Made by a program: the position numbers and the translations under genes. Shown piece after piece: positions 43,628 through 52,180 of a DNA stretch of 64,000 nt; within the stretch, counting starts at the first letter, position 1, and each line of letters begins with the position of its first letter. The DNA comes from Mesobacillus jeotgali (GTDB lineage Bacteria > Bacillota > Bacilli > Bacillales > Cytobacillaceae), in contig NZ_CP134494.1 in the NCBI RefSeq assembly GCF_031759225.1, positions 436,001 to 500,000 of the forward strand, read 5' to 3'. The notes under the pieces are model-generated. The model was given only the letters and a program-made list of their open reading frames with translations. It was not told the DNA's origin and did no database searches.

Positions 43628-43860
43628 ATGAGTTCCATCGCAATCGTTTAGTTTGGGTTATATCTGTTCCTTTATTCTTATTTTTCCTTGGTCTGTTCTA
43701 TGTTGAAGTATCGGTTTATTCGGTTCTGCCCCCAGAACAGGGCGGCATGAGTTTTTGGACTGAGTTGAAGAATGTCTGGTATCGTTCCGTATCGTTTTAT
43801 GCGATGGTCTTGATTGTTCTCTTTATGTTTTATTTGCGTTTTATAGCTAAGCGAAAGTAA
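43628..43860 (+). pseudogene. frameshifted gene for a small two-span membrane protein
   Basis: AAGGAGG lies 8 bases before ATG 43628. Adding one T after ATGAGT restores the frame MSFHRNRLVWVISVPLFLFF and on to TAA 43860, giving 77 residues with two spans and a C-terminal RFIAKRK. As sequenced, the start codon leads to a stop after seven codons. The upstream region (about 43495-43600) holds degraded dispersed-repeat blocks (CTCAACGGGAGC; GCACCTTTTTTGTTGAATTT). Confidence 0.7.
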
Positions 43861-43867
43861 GCGAAAT

Positions 43868-43903
43868 AAAAACGTCCCTCCATCTGCGGAAGGACGTTTC
43901 AGC
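43868..43903. terminator. bidirectional terminator
   Basis: AAACGTCC...GGACGTTT with inner TCC/GGA, between two convergent genes. Confidence 0.85.
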
Positions 43904-43905
43904 TT

Positions 43906-44910
43906 TTAGTTCCCATCTGCGAGTTCTTTTCGGTTTGGAGCAAGCGGTGGTTGTTCCAGCCATTTATTTTTTGTCATAATATCGAACCATTTCTTTGTCA
44001 CCATCAGGTTTTTGAGAACGATGGTTTCATATGTTCTGATAAGATCGGTGCGCATGGCGGAGGCCAGGCCTGTGCCATGATATACTTGGGCAGCCTGGAA
44101 TAAGAAGCCGGTATGATACATCATCAGCTTGTCTGAAAAAGGAGCTTCCTTCGATGTTGTGACTTCTGTTTCCCATGACCGGGGGACTGGCAGATTATCT
44201 TCGTGCATGATTTTTGCAAAAGCCTGAATTTGCTGGTCAGCTGTCTTCTCAGAATCCGATAAGAATTTTCTTACTTCCTTGGAGTGAGCAACCTGGCCAA
44301 AAGCAATCGACAGAGTCTTAGCCATAATATTCTTTTTGATGTTGAAGGAAATGCTGATAATTTCTGTGGCAGATAGGCTCCTGCCTTTACCGAAAATCCC
44401 ATCTGTAAAATCATCACTTTCAATAAATTCAGGGGCCTTCTTAGGATAAAATAAAGGATCTCTTTGAAAACTGCCTTTTTCAAGCAATAGTTCAATTGTG
44501 TTGTGGTACATCTCTTTTCCATCGTTATCGCATGAATCGTAAAAATCCCGTAAGTCTTTTCTGACAGAAACGCCTAATGCGGTGTTATGGCCAGTCAATC
44601 CATGAATTGTCATGATATGTAAATAATTCAGGCAAAAGATGTCGGAGAACAATCTCTTTGCCCCTTTATTGATATCAGCTTCACTAAATCCGACGGGAAC
44701 CGGGAATCCTTCATTCTCTAGAAATGTAACCAATTGCTTCTTTTGGCGGTCGAATTTCGAAATGGCATCCTCAAAAATCGCTTTAATCGCTTCATCTTCG
44801 ATTATGGTGAACATATATCTATTTACTGCATCGATCATTGTTCCGTTTACATATTCGCCCCACAAGCTTCCAATCTCAGAAGACGTAAGCTGTATTTTAT
44901 CTTTATCCAT
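43906..44910 (-). CDS. DUF3231 family protein (spore-coat-F-like repeats)
   Basis: 334 residues made of two similar helical halves (about 10-165 and 180-325). Each has the pattern LTSSEIGSLWGEYVNGTMID or ATEIISISFNIKKNIMAKTL followed by ferritin-like helices. DUF3231 proteins occur in spore formers and resemble coat protein F; several are induced during sporulation. Cytosolic or coat-associated; function not established. Start ATG at 44910 after AGGGAGG. Confidence 0.88.
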   Translation of the reverse strand: MDKDKIQLTSSEIGSLWGEYVNGTMIDAVNRYMFTIIEDEAIKAIFEDAISKFDRQKKQLVTFLENEGFPVPVGFSEADINKGAKRLFSDIFCLNYLHIMTIHGLTGHNTALGVSVRKDLRDFYDSCDNDGKEMYHNTIELLLEKGSFQRDPLFYPKKAPEFIESDDFTDGIFGKGRSLSATEIISISFNIKKNIMAKTLSIAFGQVAHSKEVRKFLSDSEKTADQQIQAFAKIMHEDNLPVPRSWETEVTTSKEAPFSDKLMMYHTGFLFQAAQVYHGTGLASAMRTDLIRTYETIVLKNLMVTKKWFDIMTKNKWLEQPPLAPNRKELADGN

Positions 44911-45316
44911 GTTTTCACCTCCCTGGTATTATTTCCTCCTTTAATCCAATATATAATCAATTTATAAGTGTGTTTTCATTACTTCAGTTTAGCTCTACAG
45001 GAATTTTTTAAAAAAAATGAACTTTTTTACATAGTTACGACTCTAACATAGGAGTGGGGTGAGGGGATGAATATTGTTCGTCATGCCAGAGAATCTGCTG
45101 ATCGAAGGGATCCATTATGAGAAAAACTACAATCAAAAGATTGAGATACCGGTTGGGTGGGAAGGAAGTATTGGGTGGAAGGTGCTGCCCAATGCTTCTT
45201 TTTTAATTTCTTAAATTAACTAATTATTCACAAAACGGTTAAGATAGCTTCCAGGAGGTAATTTATAATAGGTAGTGTATAGAAACTTTTTTTATATGAC
45301 AAGGGAGGTAATTCGT
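44911..45316 (+). other. intergenic region with a doubtful 46-codon frame and a terminator
   Basis: A TTG at 45074, 7 bases after GGGG, opens a frame with MPENLLIEGIHYEKNYNQKI and ends at 45214. Its last third coincides with a terminator stem, GGAAGTATTGGG with CCCAATGCTTC plus six T (about 45160-45207), so a gene remnant or a leader is as likely as a real gene. AAGGGAGG at about 45300 serves the SDR gene. Confidence 0.35.
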
Positions 45317-46078
45317 ATGAAATTGGATGGAAAAGTGGCGGTTGTAACGGGTGCGGCATCTGGTATGGGGAAGGCGATAGCGGAGCTTTATGCTCGTGAA
45401 GGGGCGAAGGTTCTTCTCGCTGACTTTAATAGTGAAGGTGCTGAAGTGGTAGCAAAGGGGATTGCCGAAAGCGGTGGAACTGCTAAGGCTCTGAAGGTGA
45501 ATGTGGCTGAATTGGCTGATGTGGAGAATATGGTCGATACAGCGGTTCAGGAGTTTGGAACGCTGGATATCCTTGTGAACAATGCCGGCATTATGGATGG
45601 GTTTGAGCCGGTTGGTGACATTGCTGATGAAAAATGGGACAAAATTTTCGAAGTAAACACGAAAGGCGTTATGCGCGCAATGCGGAAAGCGATCCCGATT
45701 TTTCTGGAGAAGGAAAAGGGGATTATCATCAATGTTGCTTCCACTGGCGGCTTCAGCGGAGCTCATGCGGGAGCAGCATACGGCGCATCCAAGCATGCGG
45801 TGATTGGGTTAACCAAGAATACGGGTTTCATGTATGCGCAAAAAGGCATTCGCTGCAATGCAATTGCACCGGGTGCGGTTGAGACCAATATTGGCTCAAG
45901 CATGACGAACATCAATGAATTCGGCATGTCACGTGCAGGCATGGCCCATTCATTGTCTCCTCGTGCCGGTAAGCCGGAAGAAATCGCACAAGCTGCCCTG
46001 TTCCTGGCAAGTGAAGAGTCCAGCTTTGTGAACGGAACCGTTCTCACCGTCGATGGCGGTTGGACCTCTGCATTTTAA
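45317..46078 (+). CDS. SDR family oxidoreductase
   Basis: 253 residues, classical SDR. TGAASGMG at 11-18; D36 (LLADF) indicates NAD preference; NNAG at 88-91; catalytic S142, Y155 and K159 (YGASK). The end has GKPEEIAQAALFLASEESSF and NGTVLTVDGGW, typical of FabG/3-alpha-HSD/glucose-dehydrogenase-like enzymes. Substrate unknown. ATG at 45317 follows GGGAGG; an in-frame GTG at 45275 is too far from its nearest site. Confidence 0.92.
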   Translation: MKLDGKVAVVTGAASGMGKAIAELYAREGAKVLLADFNSEGAEVVAKGIAESGGTAKALKVNVAELADVENMVDTAVQEFGTLDILVNNAGIMDGFEPVGDIADEKWDKIFEVNTKGVMRAMRKAIPIFLEKEKGIIINVASTGGFSGAHAGAAYGASKHAVIGLTKNTGFMYAQKGIRCNAIAPGAVETNIGSSMTNINEFGMSRAGMAHSLSPRAGKPEEIAQAALFLASEESSFVNGTVLTVDGGWTSAF

Positions 46079-46082
46079 AAAT

Positions 46083-46128
46083 AAAGATGGCTCCTCTGGA
46101 TGATAGAGGAGCCATCTTTATTTTGGTT
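46083..46128. terminator. terminator of the SDR gene
   Basis: A perfect 15-bp stem, AAAGATGGCTCCTCT with AGAGGAGCCATCTTT, then ATTTT. A-rich on the other side, so possibly bidirectional. Confidence 0.92.
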
Positions 46129-46171
46129 TACTCGTAACTGCTTGCTTATGATTACTGATCTTCCTCTTTTT

Positions 46172-46425
46172 TTAGCATTTGTCAGTATGCGGCCTGTTCC
46201 GCAAATACAGCTCAAGGTTGGGGCTGCTTCCTGTTACAATGTCTTCGGCAATGATTTTCGCCAGCACCTGGCTGTATACCGTTCCGTTGTCGCAAACGCC
46301 AAAAGGAAGTAGCTACTCGGATACTCATCATACACCCCGATAATCGGAAGTCCGTCCGCTGTCCCTCCGTAAAATGCCGCCAAGTAATATTCTGGTTCGA
46401 ATTTGACCTCAGGAGTTAAACTCAT
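46172..46425 (-). pseudogene. remnant of an FAD-dependent oxidoreductase, C-terminal part
   Basis: On the minus strand the frame from 46425 reads FEPEYYLAAFYGGTADGLPI and GVYDEYPSSYFLLAF; after one missing base the next frame continues DNGTVYSQVLAKIIAEDIV and LELYLRNRP to a stop at 46172. Together these are the C-terminal block of glycine-oxidase/GlpO-like FAD enzymes (DGLPIIG, YFLxAFGDNGT). Weak similarity may extend to about 46500 in yet another frame. The N-terminal FAD domain is gone. Confidence 0.8.
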
Positions 46426-46534
46426 CGAACAGCTTGTCTTTTTTATGAATCAGTTTGCTGTCTCGTTCCTGATGAATAAAAATGAGGTTGAAAAAAGAAG
46501 CTAATGGTATCAAATGAACTTAGGAGTTGAGAAG

Positions 46535-47515
46535 ATGCGCAAGTTTAAATGGTTGGGCTTTTTGATGATTGCCATTATGTTTATTTTTGCAGCTTGCAGT
46601 AATGACAGTGCCAATAAGGACCCGGAAGAAGCGCAAAGCAAGAATGCGGGGGGAAATACGAATCAGCAGGCGGATGACAGCAATAAGGAAGACGGGAATC
46701 AGGCAGATGGTGAAATTGCCTATAATCCTCCTTCAATGGAGGACCTGGATCCGAAAAACCCGATGACTGAGTATATTGAATATGGCCAGAAGGTTTTCCA
46801 TGAAACGGATACCGTTTTGGATGAATACGTAGGAAATCAGCTATCCTGTTCAAGCTGCCATGCAGATGCCGGGCTGGCCCAATCCTCATCGATGGTGGGA
46901 GTGACGACTCAATTCCCGCAATATCGCCCTAGGGAAGGGGAAGTTTTTACACTGGAGGATCGAATTAACGGATGCATGGTGCGCAGCATGAACGGTAAAA
47001 TGATTGCTGAAGACAGTAAGGAAATGCGGGCAATGATGTCTTACCTGACTTATATTTCTAATGGCATCGAAGTTGGCGCGGAGCTTCCATGGAGAATGCA
47101 GAACACGATGAAAGAGATTCCGCTGCCAAGTATCGAAAATGGTGAAAAGCTCTACACTGAAAAAACCTGTATCTCCTGTCACGGACAAAATGGTGAAGGA
47201 AAAGGCTCTACTGTGGGCCCGGCTTTATGGGGGGACAATTCCTTCAATGATGGTGCGGGGATGAACCGGATGTCAAAAATCGTCGGGTATATTCAGAATA
47301 ATATGCCGCCAAACGGTGGAACCCTGACGGACCAAGAAGCGGCAGATCTCGCAGCTTTTATCCTCTCCCATGAGCGACCTGTTTGGGAAGGGCATGATAA
47401 AGACTGGCCAAAAGGCGGACGCCCAACCGATATCATCACAAAAGACCGGCGTGAAAAGATACGCGAAGGGACATTCGATTGGTCTGAGATTGATAATGTT
47501 GTACAGCCGGATTAA
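46535..47515 (+). CDS. dihaem c-type cytochrome lipoprotein, TsdA-like
   Basis: 326 residues. Lipobox FAAC with lipid Cys21, then a linker of about 45 polar residues. Two haem motifs, CSSCH (105-109) and CISCH (212-216). Between them RINGCMVRSMNGK has Cys147, matching the unusual Cys haem ligand of the thiosulfate dehydrogenase TsdA. TsdA joins two thiosulfate molecules to tetrathionate or does the reverse. Here it would act on the outer face of the membrane. No sulfur genes are adjacent. ATG at 46535, 8 bases after AGGAG. Confidence 0.82.
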   Translation: MRKFKWLGFLMIAIMFIFAACSNDSANKDPEEAQSKNAGGNTNQQADDSNKEDGNQADGEIAYNPPSMEDLDPKNPMTEYIEYGQKVFHETDTVLDEYVGNQLSCSSCHADAGLAQSSSMVGVTTQFPQYRPREGEVFTLEDRINGCMVRSMNGKMIAEDSKEMRAMMSYLTYISNGIEVGAELPWRMQNTMKEIPLPSIENGEKLYTEKTCISCHGQNGEGKGSTVGPALWGDNSFNDGAGMNRMSKIVGYIQNNMPPNGGTLTDQEAADLAAFILSHERPVWEGHDKDWPKGGRPTDIITKDRREKIREGTFDWSEIDNVVQPD

Positions 47516-47528
47516 ATAGTTAGATGGT

Positions 47529-47558
47529 GGGACATGGGGCGGTTCTCATGTCCCTTTG
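47529..47558 (+). terminator. terminator of the cytochrome gene
   Basis: GGGACATG pairs with CATGTCCC, then TTTG. Confidence 0.75.
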
Positions 47559-47707
47559 TTAGGGTGAAAAGCCGGTCCAGACCGTATTGAATTAGTGTTT
47601 TTTATGAGTGATTTTTGAAAAAAATGAAGCAGACAGTGTAATTTTACTTAGAAATTGGGTTTAAATCGTTTACACATAACAGCATTCAACTGCCTGTCTT
47701 GTTTATG

Positions 47708-47830
47708 GGCGAAAGAATATTTTTATTGGCGAAAATGAGAGATTTATTAGCGAAAAATTGATTTTATTAGCGAAAATGAGCGGTTTACTCGCGAAAATCG
47801 ATTTTTATTAGCGACTTGGAAATTTTCGCT
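47708..47830. repeat. short tandem array with GCGAAAA core, 20-23 bp units
   Basis: GCGAAAA (or GCGAAAG) recurs at about 47709, 47730, 47753, 47772 and 47793, with alternating tails ATGAGAGATTTATTA and ATTGATTTTATTA. The end CCAAGTCGC-like segment and TTTTCGC give dyads with the core. Non-coding, upstream of a small gene. Confidence 0.7.
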
Positions 47831-47908
47831 GATTTTTTCCAGTTGGAGGCTTTTCATGGAACTTATGAACTCCCTATTCGTATAAAAAGAAAGGATAGGG
47901 GGATGGAA

Positions 47909-48175
47909 ATGAAGAAAGTGTTTGAAGTTACATACGGTGGCCATCATATACAAGTGGAGAATACGTGGTTTAGCGGGGAGAAGCTGTATGTAGACGGAAA
48001 ATTACAGGATCAGAATCTGGGGTTTGCTTTTGATCGGGCGACGTTGAACGGGGTAATCAGGAATAATCAAGGTGAAGACCAGATTATCAAGGTCAGCCTT
48101 GGTGGTGCGATCACCGTAGAGTGCCGGATTTTTGTCGACCATGAATTGATTTATCCTGATCATGAGATTCAGTGA
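47909..48175 (+). CDS. small protein of unknown function
   Basis: 88 residues, beta-rich: KKVFEVTYGGHHIQVENTWF, then GEKLYVDGKLQDQNLGFAF and AITVECRIFVDHELI. It looks like a small all-beta sandwich; family not recognised. ATG at 47909 is 6 bases after GGGGG; the ATG two codons earlier abuts that site. Monocistronic with a terminator. Confidence 0.6.
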   Translation: MKKVFEVTYGGHHIQVENTWFSGEKLYVDGKLQDQNLGFAFDRATLNGVIRNNQGEDQIIKVSLGGAITVECRIFVDHELIYPDHEIQ

Positions 48176-48180
48176 AAACA

Positions 48181-48212
48181 GAAAGGAGCTTAACTTAGTT
48201 GAGCTCCTTTCG
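48181..48212. terminator. bidirectional terminator
   Basis: GAAAGGAGCT pairs with AGCTCCTTTC; inner AAC/GTT extends the stem. Between convergent genes. Confidence 0.85.
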
Positions 48213-48218
48213 TGGTAG

Positions 48219-48986
48219 TTAAACCTTTTTTCGATCTTTCTTGCTCTGAAAAATAAAGATGGCTATGGCCACAGATGATGCTAGTACGAAGGCGATGATG
48301 GTGATCGTGATGTATAGCGGGTCATTGTTTGCTTCTTCTGGTACGAATCTTGTCGCAATGGGACCCATGGAGAGGAATAAAGGAATCAATACCGTGAACC
48401 AGGTTTTGGTATAGAGAGCTGCACCGATGAAAATGGCTGCACACAGGACTATGATCAGGTTGTTTTGCGCTGGCGTTGCGACGAAGATCTCTTCGAACTC
48501 CTGTGTTTTGTACCATAACATCATTGCTACCATTATTCCGGTTACGATTACGGAGATCCCGAAAAATATCACGTAACCCCATTTAGAATGAAAGATTTTC
48601 GGCATGATTTTGAATAAGAATGCACCGTAAACCAGGATGCTTATGGAGCTGATGACTAGCGCAAACCAAATGGTCCCTTGTGATAAGGAGAAAGTTCCTT
48701 CAATGGCAGGGCCGATACTTAAGTATGCTGATATCAGCAGGATCATCAAGGGAACCAAGCCTGCTAGCTGACGATAATCGGTTTTCATCGATTCGCCAAT
48801 GCTCTTCATATAATTCTTCGGACTGTCTCCGATGATATGGCTGACATCCTTGCCGGCTGCTTCCGCCTCCATCAAATGGACTTCAAGTTCTTCGGTAATT
48901 TCATTGATTTCCTGGTCGTTCTTTCCTTTTGAGATCAAATACATCCGCAGTTCCACTAAAAATTGCTCTGCTTGTTTCGAAACCAT
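48219..48986 (-). CDS. HAAS-domain membrane protein (DUF1700-like)
   Basis: 255 residues. The N-terminal 70 residues are the helical HAAS domain (FLVELRMYLISKGKNDQEIN and EITEELEVHLMEAEAAGKDV), followed by six or seven spans. HAAS proteins are encoded with PadR regulators, and here the start codon overlaps the padR stop (TGATG), so they are coupled. The pair probably senses a membrane signal. Exact role unknown. Confidence 0.85.
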   Translation of the reverse strand: MVSKQAEQFLVELRMYLISKGKNDQEINEITEELEVHLMEAEAAGKDVSHIIGDSPKNYMKSIGESMKTDYRQLAGLVPLMILLISAYLSIGPAIEGTFSLSQGTIWFALVISSISILVYGAFLFKIMPKIFHSKWGYVIFFGISVIVTGIMVAMMLWYKTQEFEEIFVATPAQNNLIIVLCAAIFIGAALYTKTWFTVLIPLFLSMGPIATRFVPEEANNDPLYITITIIAFVLASSVAIAIFIFQSKKDRKKV

Positions 48987-49318
48987 CAATTATTTCCCCC
49001 TTTGTTCAATACATTGTTCACCGAGGAGCTCAGTTGCGTCCACCGATGGACGAATTGCTCCAATTCCTGTTCGCCTTTTTCCGTCAATGAATAATACTTC
49101 CGTTTTGGTCCAGCAGTCGATTTCCTTAAGGTTGTGCTTACCAGGCCCTCTTTCTGCATCCGCAGCAGAAGGGGATAAATCGTTCCTTCGCTAAAAGAAT
49201 GAAAGCCATAGGACTCTAGTTTGGCAGCCAATTCATACCCATAAATTTCGCCCTCTTTGATTATGGACAAAAGGCATCCATCGAGAATCCCTTTAAGCAT
49301 TTGCGTCGTATCAGCCAT
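48986..49318 (-). CDS. PadR family transcriptional regulator
   Basis: 110 residues: winged helix with KGILDGCLLSIIKEGEIYGY, FSEGTIYPLLLRMQKEGLVS and the wing RKYYSLTEKGEQEL, the common PadR subfamily-1 layout with a short C-terminal dimer helix. It should repress its own operon. Two kinds of palindromic sites lie upstream. First gene of the padR-HAAS operon; GGAG precedes the ATG. Confidence 0.92.
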   Translation of the reverse strand: MADTTQMLKGILDGCLLSIIKEGEIYGYELAAKLESYGFHSFSEGTIYPLLLRMQKEGLVSTTLRKSTAGPKRKYYSLTEKGEQELEQFVHRWTQLSSSVNNVLNKGGNN

Positions 49319-49672
49319 CTGACGGGCTCCTTTCAGTAACTTGAATTGCGAGGTAATACGTTACTTATCTTGCATGGCATTGGATAAGTAACTTATATTG
49401 TTGCAGGTCATCTCGTATTAAAGAAATGGATCGTAACTATCACTACCTTGTATTACAAGGCTTTATTGTAAAAAAAGGACCTTGTATCACAAGGCTTGTG
49501 TGCAAATATCAGTACCTTGTATTGCAAGATATATACCAACTATACATTAAGGTATCTTGCAATGCAAGGGTTATATGGTTTATATTTTCCAAATAATGTC
49601 CAAAGCTGTCGTCCAAACTATGTCTCTGCCTGCCATTTTGTGGTATCGTGGAAATAACGATAAGGAGTTAGG
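49319..49672. promoter_or_regulatory. padR control region with two families of palindromes
   Basis: GTTACTTATC (49360-49369) and GATAAGTAAC (49383-49392) form a perfect 10-bp inverted repeat 42-74 bases before padR. Further up are four 15-bp palindromes: CCTTGTATTACAAGG (49446-49460), CCTTGTATCACAAGG (49480-49494), CCTTGTATTGCAAGA (49515-49529) and TCTTGCAATGCAAGG (49555-49569), spaced 34, 35 and 40 bases. They are probable operators. AAGGAG near 49662 serves the next plus-strand gene. Confidence 0.6.
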
Positions 49673-49888
49673 ATGTGTTTTATTTTGATGAAAAAGCTTA
49701 TTTTAAGCTTTAGCGTGCTGGTTCTTTTAGCGGCTTGCAACACAGGGGAATCGTATACCCACTGGACAGATAGTACGGATAACCAAACCCAGCGTCTGGA
49801 TGAAGCGGGGATAAAATATGAAATCAGAGAAGGCGAGATTTGGGTTCGCGAGAAGGATTTGAAGAAAGCGGTGGCCTGTTGTTCTTAA
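49673..49888 (+). CDS. small lipoprotein of unknown function
   Basis: 71 residues. A signal peptide with lipobox LAAC (Cys at about 22) leads to a mature part of 49 residues: GESYTHWTDSTDNQTQRLDE, then AGIKYEIREGEIWVREKDLK. The C-terminal Cys-Cys-Ser is unusual. AAGGAG is 6 bases before the ATG; an internal ATG five codons on is possible. Confidence 0.65.
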   Translation: MCFILMKKLILSFSVLVLLAACNTGESYTHWTDSTDNQTQRLDEAGIKYEIREGEIWVREKDLKKAVACCS

Positions 49889-50069
49889 GGGGCCTGTCTC
49901 GTTTGAGATAACTGATTATTCTAATAGTTGAGATGTGAAACGGCTATGATTGTAAGTCTGGGTGAGAGTTTGAGAGACGTTGGGACGGTTCTGGTGTCGC
50001 AGAAATAGAGAGGGCCATAAGTCTGGACGATGGGTGAACGGTCTTTTGTCCAAAGGGGGGAAGTTAAAA

Positions 50070-52127
50070 ATGATGCTGGAAAAAATGGAGCCAATTTCGA
50101 TTGCGGCAATTCAAGAGATGGGGACTGAATCTGTCGTGGATTGGTTTGAGAGGCATAAGGAATATTTCTATCGGCTTGGCTGGTATTATACTAGCAACCC
50201 GCAGCAGATGGAGGAGCTTTTTTACCAGAGTATTCTGAAGGTTCATAAGGAATGGCCGCGGTATAAAGGGAATGCAACATTCAAGATGTGGGTCACTTCG
50301 ATTTTTATTCAAAACATTCGAGGGATTTCAAGCTTGCCAGATTCAGTGGAGATGCAACCACGCCAGGATGTGTTTACTGCCATTCATCAACTGAATGGAA
50401 CCGAAAAGGATGCGCTGGTTCTTACATATGTGGCCGGCTGTACCCTGGAGGAGACTGCTCAAATCCTTGGTGTTACGGCTGAAAAAATAAAGCAGTTGTT
50501 GTTCTCGGGGATTCAGTCAGCCAGAAAACAATTAGATGGAGCCGACTATCATGGCTGTGAGCAATTCCAGAAGCATTATATCGATTATCTCGAAAAATGC
50601 ATGGAGCGTCCGGAAAAGATAGAGTTCGAGATTCATCTTTATAATTGCCGGGAATGTCAGGAGGATCTGGCGAGTTTCCAGGAAATCGCGATGACGAGAT
50701 TGAATCAAGTCGAGGGAGTCAATAACCTGGAAGTGGACCCTCAGCTAATGGAGAACGTCAAACAGAGATTAACAAATCAGAAGGTACATAGACAGCAGAA
50801 GAATAAAAAACGCAAGAAATGGGCCCTTGGCTTTGTCAGTGCTTTTGCCTTCATTTTGGCGATTGGCTTCATTACCGGTGCATTTCCAAAGGTCTATTAT
50901 GCTTGGACGGAAGATGATGTGCAGTTACGCGCCTTCCTCCAGGAGGGTTTTGGGCAGAGGCTGAATCTGGAAGCTGAAAGTGGCGGGGTGAAGGTGAAAA
51001 TAAAGGGTGTGGTTGCGGATGACATCCAGACGCTTGTATTCTATGAAATTCATGATTTGAAGGAAGACAAGCAGTATTTCATGACTTTTGAGGATGGACT
51101 TGCAGTCGAGAACGAATTCGACATAATGAATCGTGAATCCTATCCACGCTATTCTTTTCCAGAAATTGATGCCGAGATGAACAAAAAAGAGAAGAATGTA
51201 TTCTATGGAAAGGTAGCCCTAAGGCCGCTAAAAGATGACCAGGGGGAAATCGAGTTAAGGATTACCAGGCTTCAGAGACTGGCTAACGATGCTTCACTGT
51301 CATTTGGCTTTACTTCCGGTGACTATAAGGCAGGGGATTGGAGTTTCAAATTCCCGGTAACCAAACAGCCTTCCACAGAATACGAAATCAATGAACAGAA
51401 AGAACTCGAGGGTGTTGCCGTCCGACTGGAGAAGTTGATTGTAGCCCCAACTGTCACTCTTTTACAATTTGGCATCAATACTGAAAAGCAGGAAAAGAGA
51501 ATTGACTTCCTTAATTTTAAATCGCTGGAAGTGAATGATAAAAAGGTAGAGTCGGATCGTTATGGCAGCAATTTTATGGATTACCAGCTGGACAGTGACT
51601 GGACTGAATTCCAGGCCTATTTTGACCCGCTCTATGGTGAGAAAGTCAAAGACATCAGAGCCAATTTAGATTCAATCTATTTATCGATTGTAGATCATAA
51701 GAGCATCGAACTGAGCGGGGCATTCCCGCAGGAAATTGAATATGCAGGGAGTACCATTTCTATTGATAAAACCAAGGCCGGTCAGTCAACCGAAGTGATT
51801 GTACGGAATGATGATCTGGAAAATAGGGAATTCGAATCCCTTCACATTGATTTTGTGGACGAAAAAGGACAGCAACTCAATGTCACCCATATGGATTCCA
51901 AATCAGTACTTGTTGATAAAAACGGCGTCGAATATGATATGCGCACCGATCGAGTCGATTTTGAAAAATTAGAGCAACCACGCTATTTCGTCACAGAAAT
52001 GGGCATGAAGATAGAGGATGTTGAAGAGAAAACCATGAGACTCCAGATAACCGGCTATAACATCATGAAGTACCTGGATGAAGCTTGGGACCTGGGGACG
52101 GTTCTGGTGTCTCAGGATAAGGAGTAA
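50070..52127 (+). CDS. ECF sigma factor fused to membrane anti-sigma/DUF4179-type protein
   Basis: 685 residues in one frame. Sigma region 2 covers about 25-85 (NPQQMEELFYQSILKVHKEW, FKMWVTSIFIQNIR) and region 4 about 103-153 (LNGTEKDALVLTYVAGCTLE, GVTAEKIKQLLF). A zinc-binding anti-sigma motif follows: C163, H189-x3-C193-x2-C196. Then a span at 251-272 and about 410 residues outside, resembling DUF4179/DUF5643 domains of anti-sigma proteins. Sigma and its inhibitor are thus one polypeptide tethered to the membrane. GGGGGG lies 9 bases before ATG 50070. Confidence 0.82.
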   Translation: MMLEKMEPISIAAIQEMGTESVVDWFERHKEYFYRLGWYYTSNPQQMEELFYQSILKVHKEWPRYKGNATFKMWVTSIFIQNIRGISSLPDSVEMQPRQDVFTAIHQLNGTEKDALVLTYVAGCTLEETAQILGVTAEKIKQLLFSGIQSARKQLDGADYHGCEQFQKHYIDYLEKCMERPEKIEFEIHLYNCRECQEDLASFQEIAMTRLNQVEGVNNLEVDPQLMENVKQRLTNQKVHRQQKNKKRKKWALGFVSAFAFILAIGFITGAFPKVYYAWTEDDVQLRAFLQEGFGQRLNLEAESGGVKVKIKGVVADDIQTLVFYEIHDLKEDKQYFMTFEDGLAVENEFDIMNRESYPRYSFPEIDAEMNKKEKNVFYGKVALRPLKDDQGEIELRITRLQRLANDASLSFGFTSGDYKAGDWSFKFPVTKQPSTEYEINEQKELEGVAVRLEKLIVAPTVTLLQFGINTEKQEKRIDFLNFKSLEVNDKKVESDRYGSNFMDYQLDSDWTEFQAYFDPLYGEKVKDIRANLDSIYLSIVDHKSIELSGAFPQEIEYAGSTISIDKTKAGQSTEVIVRNDDLENREFESLHIDFVDEKGQQLNVTHMDSKSVLVDKNGVEYDMRTDRVDFEKLEQPRYFVTEMGMKIEDVEEKTMRLQITGYNIMKYLDEAWDLGTVLVSQDKE

Positions 52128-52138
52128 TATGTATTTTG

Positions 52139-52165
52139 GGGACGGGAAACTGTCCCTTTGTTTCA
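52139..52165 (+). terminator. possible terminator
   Basis: GGGGAC pairs with GTCCC(T) around GGGAAACT, then TTTG. It is only 16 bases from the next ribosome site, so readthrough is possible. Confidence 0.5.
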
Positions 52166-52180
52166 TAAGGAGGAATCAAT

